This document shows, piece by piece, positions 56,801 to 64,000 of a DNA stretch of 64,000 nt (position 1 is the stretch's first letter; every line of letters starts with the position of its first letter). The position numbers and the translations under genes are program-made. The stretch lies in the IMG/VR virus record IMGVR_UViG_3300036981_000377, positions 36,407 through 100,406 of that record; one strand, given 5' to 3'. The DNA is from a virus. Below the pieces are notes generated by a model, which saw only the letters and a list, made by a program, of their open reading frames with translations, was not told the origin of the DNA and searched no databases.

Positions 56801-59278
56801 TTATGTGCTGCTACTGCTGCTGGCAATGCCGAATCCTGGCAAGGTAATAATGTTTGGCGTATGCGAGGTATGCCCGCAAAATCCGACTGTGCCGCCGGCG
56901 GTCAACAACTGCGCCCCAGTAACAGGCGTAGGATCTGCTTCTGGTGTGCCAATTAACTCAAAGCCGATGTCTACCAACGCTTGAAGTGTTAAACGCGATA
57001 AAACCATGCTTCCCGGGTTCTGCAGAATTGCGCCGACCATGAGCTCGTTTTGTACGCCATAAAAACTTACAGCTAAGTTCGGATCTGTTTCGCCCGGTGC
57101 TGCCGGCCGGTAACTATTTTCCCAGTGGCCGGAGGCTGTGCCGCTACCGCCGGTGTTCTCGAGCGGCGTGTAATATCGCGTAAGCGTTGTGATGCCGTTG
57201 TACGCTGTTTGTGTGTTTGTGTAGACGCTGCCGTTTAACGCAAAATTTGCTGCAGACCACAAGGAGCCAATACCCAGCGCGTGGCCGAGCTCGTGCGCGA
57301 TTACTGTCTCCCAGAATGTTGCGGACTCAACAAATGCTTCGTTAATCGTCAGGTCAAAATATGTTGGAATATATGTATCTGGCCCGCCAGTTCCAATATT
57401 AACCACCTCAGCAAGCGAGCACGTTGCAATTGTGTTACTTTCCGGGTTGTTAAAGTATGTAATGCTATTTAATGCAATGCCAGCCCATACGGTATTTGCT
57501 GAATAAAAGTCTACGATAGCCGCGTATTTTTGCGCGTTTATCTGCAGCTTACTGGACCACCGTGCGTCCGCGACGTTTAAATACGACTTATACGGCTCCG
57601 CGACCGCAGCCCACGAAGTAGCGTCAAATAGATTTTGCGCGGTTTGGTCGCTGTTTGACGAGCTTGACGAGATACCGCTACTGCTAGAGCTGCTGCTACT
57701 AACACTGCTGCACGAGTCTGTGCAAGTTAATGTGTCGTCGTCTGTGTCGCACCACTCCACTAAAAAATGATGTTGCATATTTGTGTGGTGCAATTGATCT
57801 ACGGTGTCGGTCGATAAGGCGACGTAGTAATCTCCGGCTGGAACAACAAAAGTTCGACACATAAAGTGATTGCTGGTGTCGCACTGAATGTTTTCGTCTG
57901 ACCCCGCTATTCCTACGCGCGCAATTACGTTATTTACAAGACAATTTTTATTGCAACCGCACTCGACGCCCAACGCTGCAAATGGCTTTGGGTTATCGCA
58001 ATCACAGTTTTCTGCCTTACACTGTTGAACGCCGCACCATTCCGGCGGTAGGTCTATAGTAGGCGGTTTGCCAGAGTCGCCGGTCGGAACTCCTGTTCCG
58101 GGCCGGTATAGCGTCATGGTCGGAAAAACGAAATCTGCGCTAACGTCAACGTCGCCATATATCTCGCAGTTTCCCCACTCGGCTGGCGGCGGGCCCGGTA
58201 TTGCACCAATTGGTTTCCCGTTAGTCCCGCATTCCAGCGGCGCGTAATAAAGCAGCGCGTCGCCAACACCGGGAATAGGATAAAACGAAAAACCCGGCGG
58301 GCCGGAGCCGTCTGTTGGCGCCGCCGACCCAGCCGAAGGAATGCAGATTACTACTACAGCTGCGTACCACTGCACGACATCCGGCGAGTAGGGACCGATG
58401 AGCACATATTCTTGCTCAAAAGGATACTGCCCTTGAGGCGCATAATCCACCGGTTTTTGAGTGTAAACCTGACCCCCGGCTGCGTAAAAACGGCCGGGGA
58501 CGGCTTGCGCGGGAAAACCGTCTGGCGACGAAAACTCTAAAACATTGTCTGGGTAAAATATTTCCCAGACAAGTGTTTTACTGCACACGCGATATTGGTG
58601 ATCTGGGTATGTGCTTTGGTCCGGGTGCTGCTTTATGTCTCCCTTGCGGTAAAACTCAACTAGCGGCTCAGTCCGCGTTACCCAGTCGAAGCCCGGGTAG
58701 GCAGCTGGCCGCTCAGATTCCGGACAGCGCCTAAACCTTGGTATTTCGACGTCGCAGGTACCTAAAATATCTTCAGCTGTATCGCCTAAGCCGGCGACAT
58801 CTGCGCGCAAGCATTCGGGCGTTAAATTCGGGTGTATCGCATATGTCTCTAATGGTCCAATGTTGTACGCGCAACCAAGCATCAATGTTGAAAAATTCTG
58901 CGAATCTGGCACCATGCCAAACTGCCAGTCGCCCCTATCTTTATATTGTTCAGCGCCTATTGTCGAGTTTATCGCCAATAAAGGTGAGCAGCATTGTTGA
59001 TAACTCGAGCCTAGTGCCGCTGTGGGACAATCCACCCATAAATTGTTTTGCGTCGCGTCTCCCTCGCATTTTTTAACGATAAAGTCTCGCGGGCATGGTG
59101 TTGTTTCTAGCTTGACGAGCTTTACTTCAGCAATGTCGTATGGTGCGTCTTGTCGTTCTGTATTTCCCCAGATACTTAGCCGCACCTTTTTCGCTGTAGC
59201 AAGATTCAGCGGACAAAAAGTAAATCCGCGCTGTCTTTGCGCGCCTTCGTCAAAACTGCTTAAAAAAGAAGTAGGCAT
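56801..59278 (-). CDS. Cysteine-rich protein with C-terminal zinc metalloprotease domain
   Basis: 825 residues. The first 550 are Cys-rich and beta-like with many aromatic segments (PYSPDVVQWYAAVVVICI, GGQVYTQKPVDYAPQGQYPF). A serine-run linker (about 520-545) leads to a domain with the zinc motif VIAHELGHALGIGSLW (about 661-676): HExxHxxGxxx, then GHWEN and ELMVGAILQNPGSMVLSRLT, resembling leishmanolysin-like or other metzincin-type peptidases. It would cleave host or virion proteins. The C-terminus again ends with a serine run (ASSSSST). Confidence 0.7.
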   Translation of the reverse strand: MPTSFLSSFDEGAQRQRGFTFCPLNLATAKKVRLSIWGNTERQDAPYDIAEVKLVKLETTPCPRDFIVKKCEGDATQNNLWVDCPTAALGSSYQQCCSPLLAINSTIGAEQYKDRGDWQFGMVPDSQNFSTLMLGCAYNIGPLETYAIHPNLTPECLRADVAGLGDTAEDILGTCDVEIPRFRRCPESERPAAYPGFDWVTRTEPLVEFYRKGDIKQHPDQSTYPDHQYRVCSKTLVWEIFYPDNVLEFSSPDGFPAQAVPGRFYAAGGQVYTQKPVDYAPQGQYPFEQEYVLIGPYSPDVVQWYAAVVVICIPSAGSAAPTDGSGPPGFSFYPIPGVGDALLYYAPLECGTNGKPIGAIPGPPPAEWGNCEIYGDVDVSADFVFPTMTLYRPGTGVPTGDSGKPPTIDLPPEWCGVQQCKAENCDCDNPKPFAALGVECGCNKNCLVNNVIARVGIAGSDENIQCDTSNHFMCRTFVVPAGDYYVALSTDTVDQLHHTNMQHHFLVEWCDTDDDTLTCTDSCSSVSSSSSSSSGISSSSSNSDQTAQNLFDATSWAAVAEPYKSYLNVADARWSSKLQINAQKYAAIVDFYSANTVWAGIALNSITYFNNPESNTIATCSLAEVVNIGTGGPDTYIPTYFDLTINEAFVESATFWETVIAHELGHALGIGSLWSAANFALNGSVYTNTQTAYNGITTLTRYYTPLENTGGSGTASGHWENSYRPAAPGETDPNLAVSFYGVQNELMVGAILQNPGSMVLSRLTLQALVDIGFELIGTPEADPTPVTGAQLLTAGGTVGFCGHTSHTPNIITLPGFGIASSSSST

Positions 59279-59325
59279 TTAAGTTCTCTAATTTGCAATT
59301 ATTAAATTACGTTTAATACCAGATT

Positions 59326-64000
<4,675 letters not shown>

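Overview
The window looks like part of a large tailed-phage genome (or a close phage-derived element). A terminase large subunit lies at 31044-32969, about 8.5 kb of accessory genes separate HldE from HldD, two tRNA genes and a csrA gene are present, and from about 43.4 kb to the right edge there are only long secreted or virion-like proteins. No ribosomal, central-metabolic or other bacterial core gene is visible. Several families (the signal-peptide protein at 18961-19287, the LTxxEREAV...TLRSLLERT proteins, the serine-run proteins) are ones I associate with Planctomycetota and their phages, so a planctomycete host is my best guess. That is inference from remembered families, not a database result.

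Layout. Nearly all genes lie on the minus strand, packed head to tail with ATGA or short overlaps. Only three genes are on the plus strand (31044, 37894, 40678), and each begins back-to-back with a minus-strand gene at a shared CATG or CATATG. 1-12 kb: small unknown genes, tRNA-Gln, a DEDDh exonuclease, HldE, three mid-sized unknowns including a repressor-like fusion, small membrane proteins and a SEC-C protein. 12-22.8 kb: a run of small conserved proteins (DUF6745, DUF6876, DUF6915, DUF6878 types), a MazG-type pyrophosphohydrolase, HldD and two secreted proteins. 22.9-28.8 kb: a VWA protein and a MoxR/CobS-type AAA+ ATPase 4 bases apart, plus an acidic HTH-like protein. 28.9-43.3 kb: a DUF5664-type dNTP diphosphohydrolase, membrane proteins, the terminase, a DUF4314 protein, a GNAT acetyltransferase, tRNA-Thr, a zinc-ribbon primase-like protein and CsrA. 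43.4-64 kb: virion/adhesin-like genes rich in cysteine and serine runs, with 60-residue tandem repeats, a five-member family with a YPF N-terminal motif, a zinc metalloprotease and a giant serine-rich protein that runs off the right edge.

How the parts may work together. HldE and HldD are the last two sugar-nucleotide modules of ADP-heptose synthesis and could remodel host LPS. CsrA could retarget host mRNAs. MazG, DUF5664 and the exonuclease could trim nucleotide pools. The AAA+/VWA pair resembles chelatase or MoxR-type remodelling machines. Stem-loop terminators divide the minus strand into transcription units at about 12.0, 17.4, 18.6, 22.0, 22.9, 28.0, 30.8 and 41.0 kb; a plus-strand terminator for the terminase lies inside the next gene, on its antisense strand.

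Coordinates of starts were chosen from Shine-Dalgarno spacing and overlaps and may be off by a few codons. Family names come from memory of sequence patterns, with no search run.
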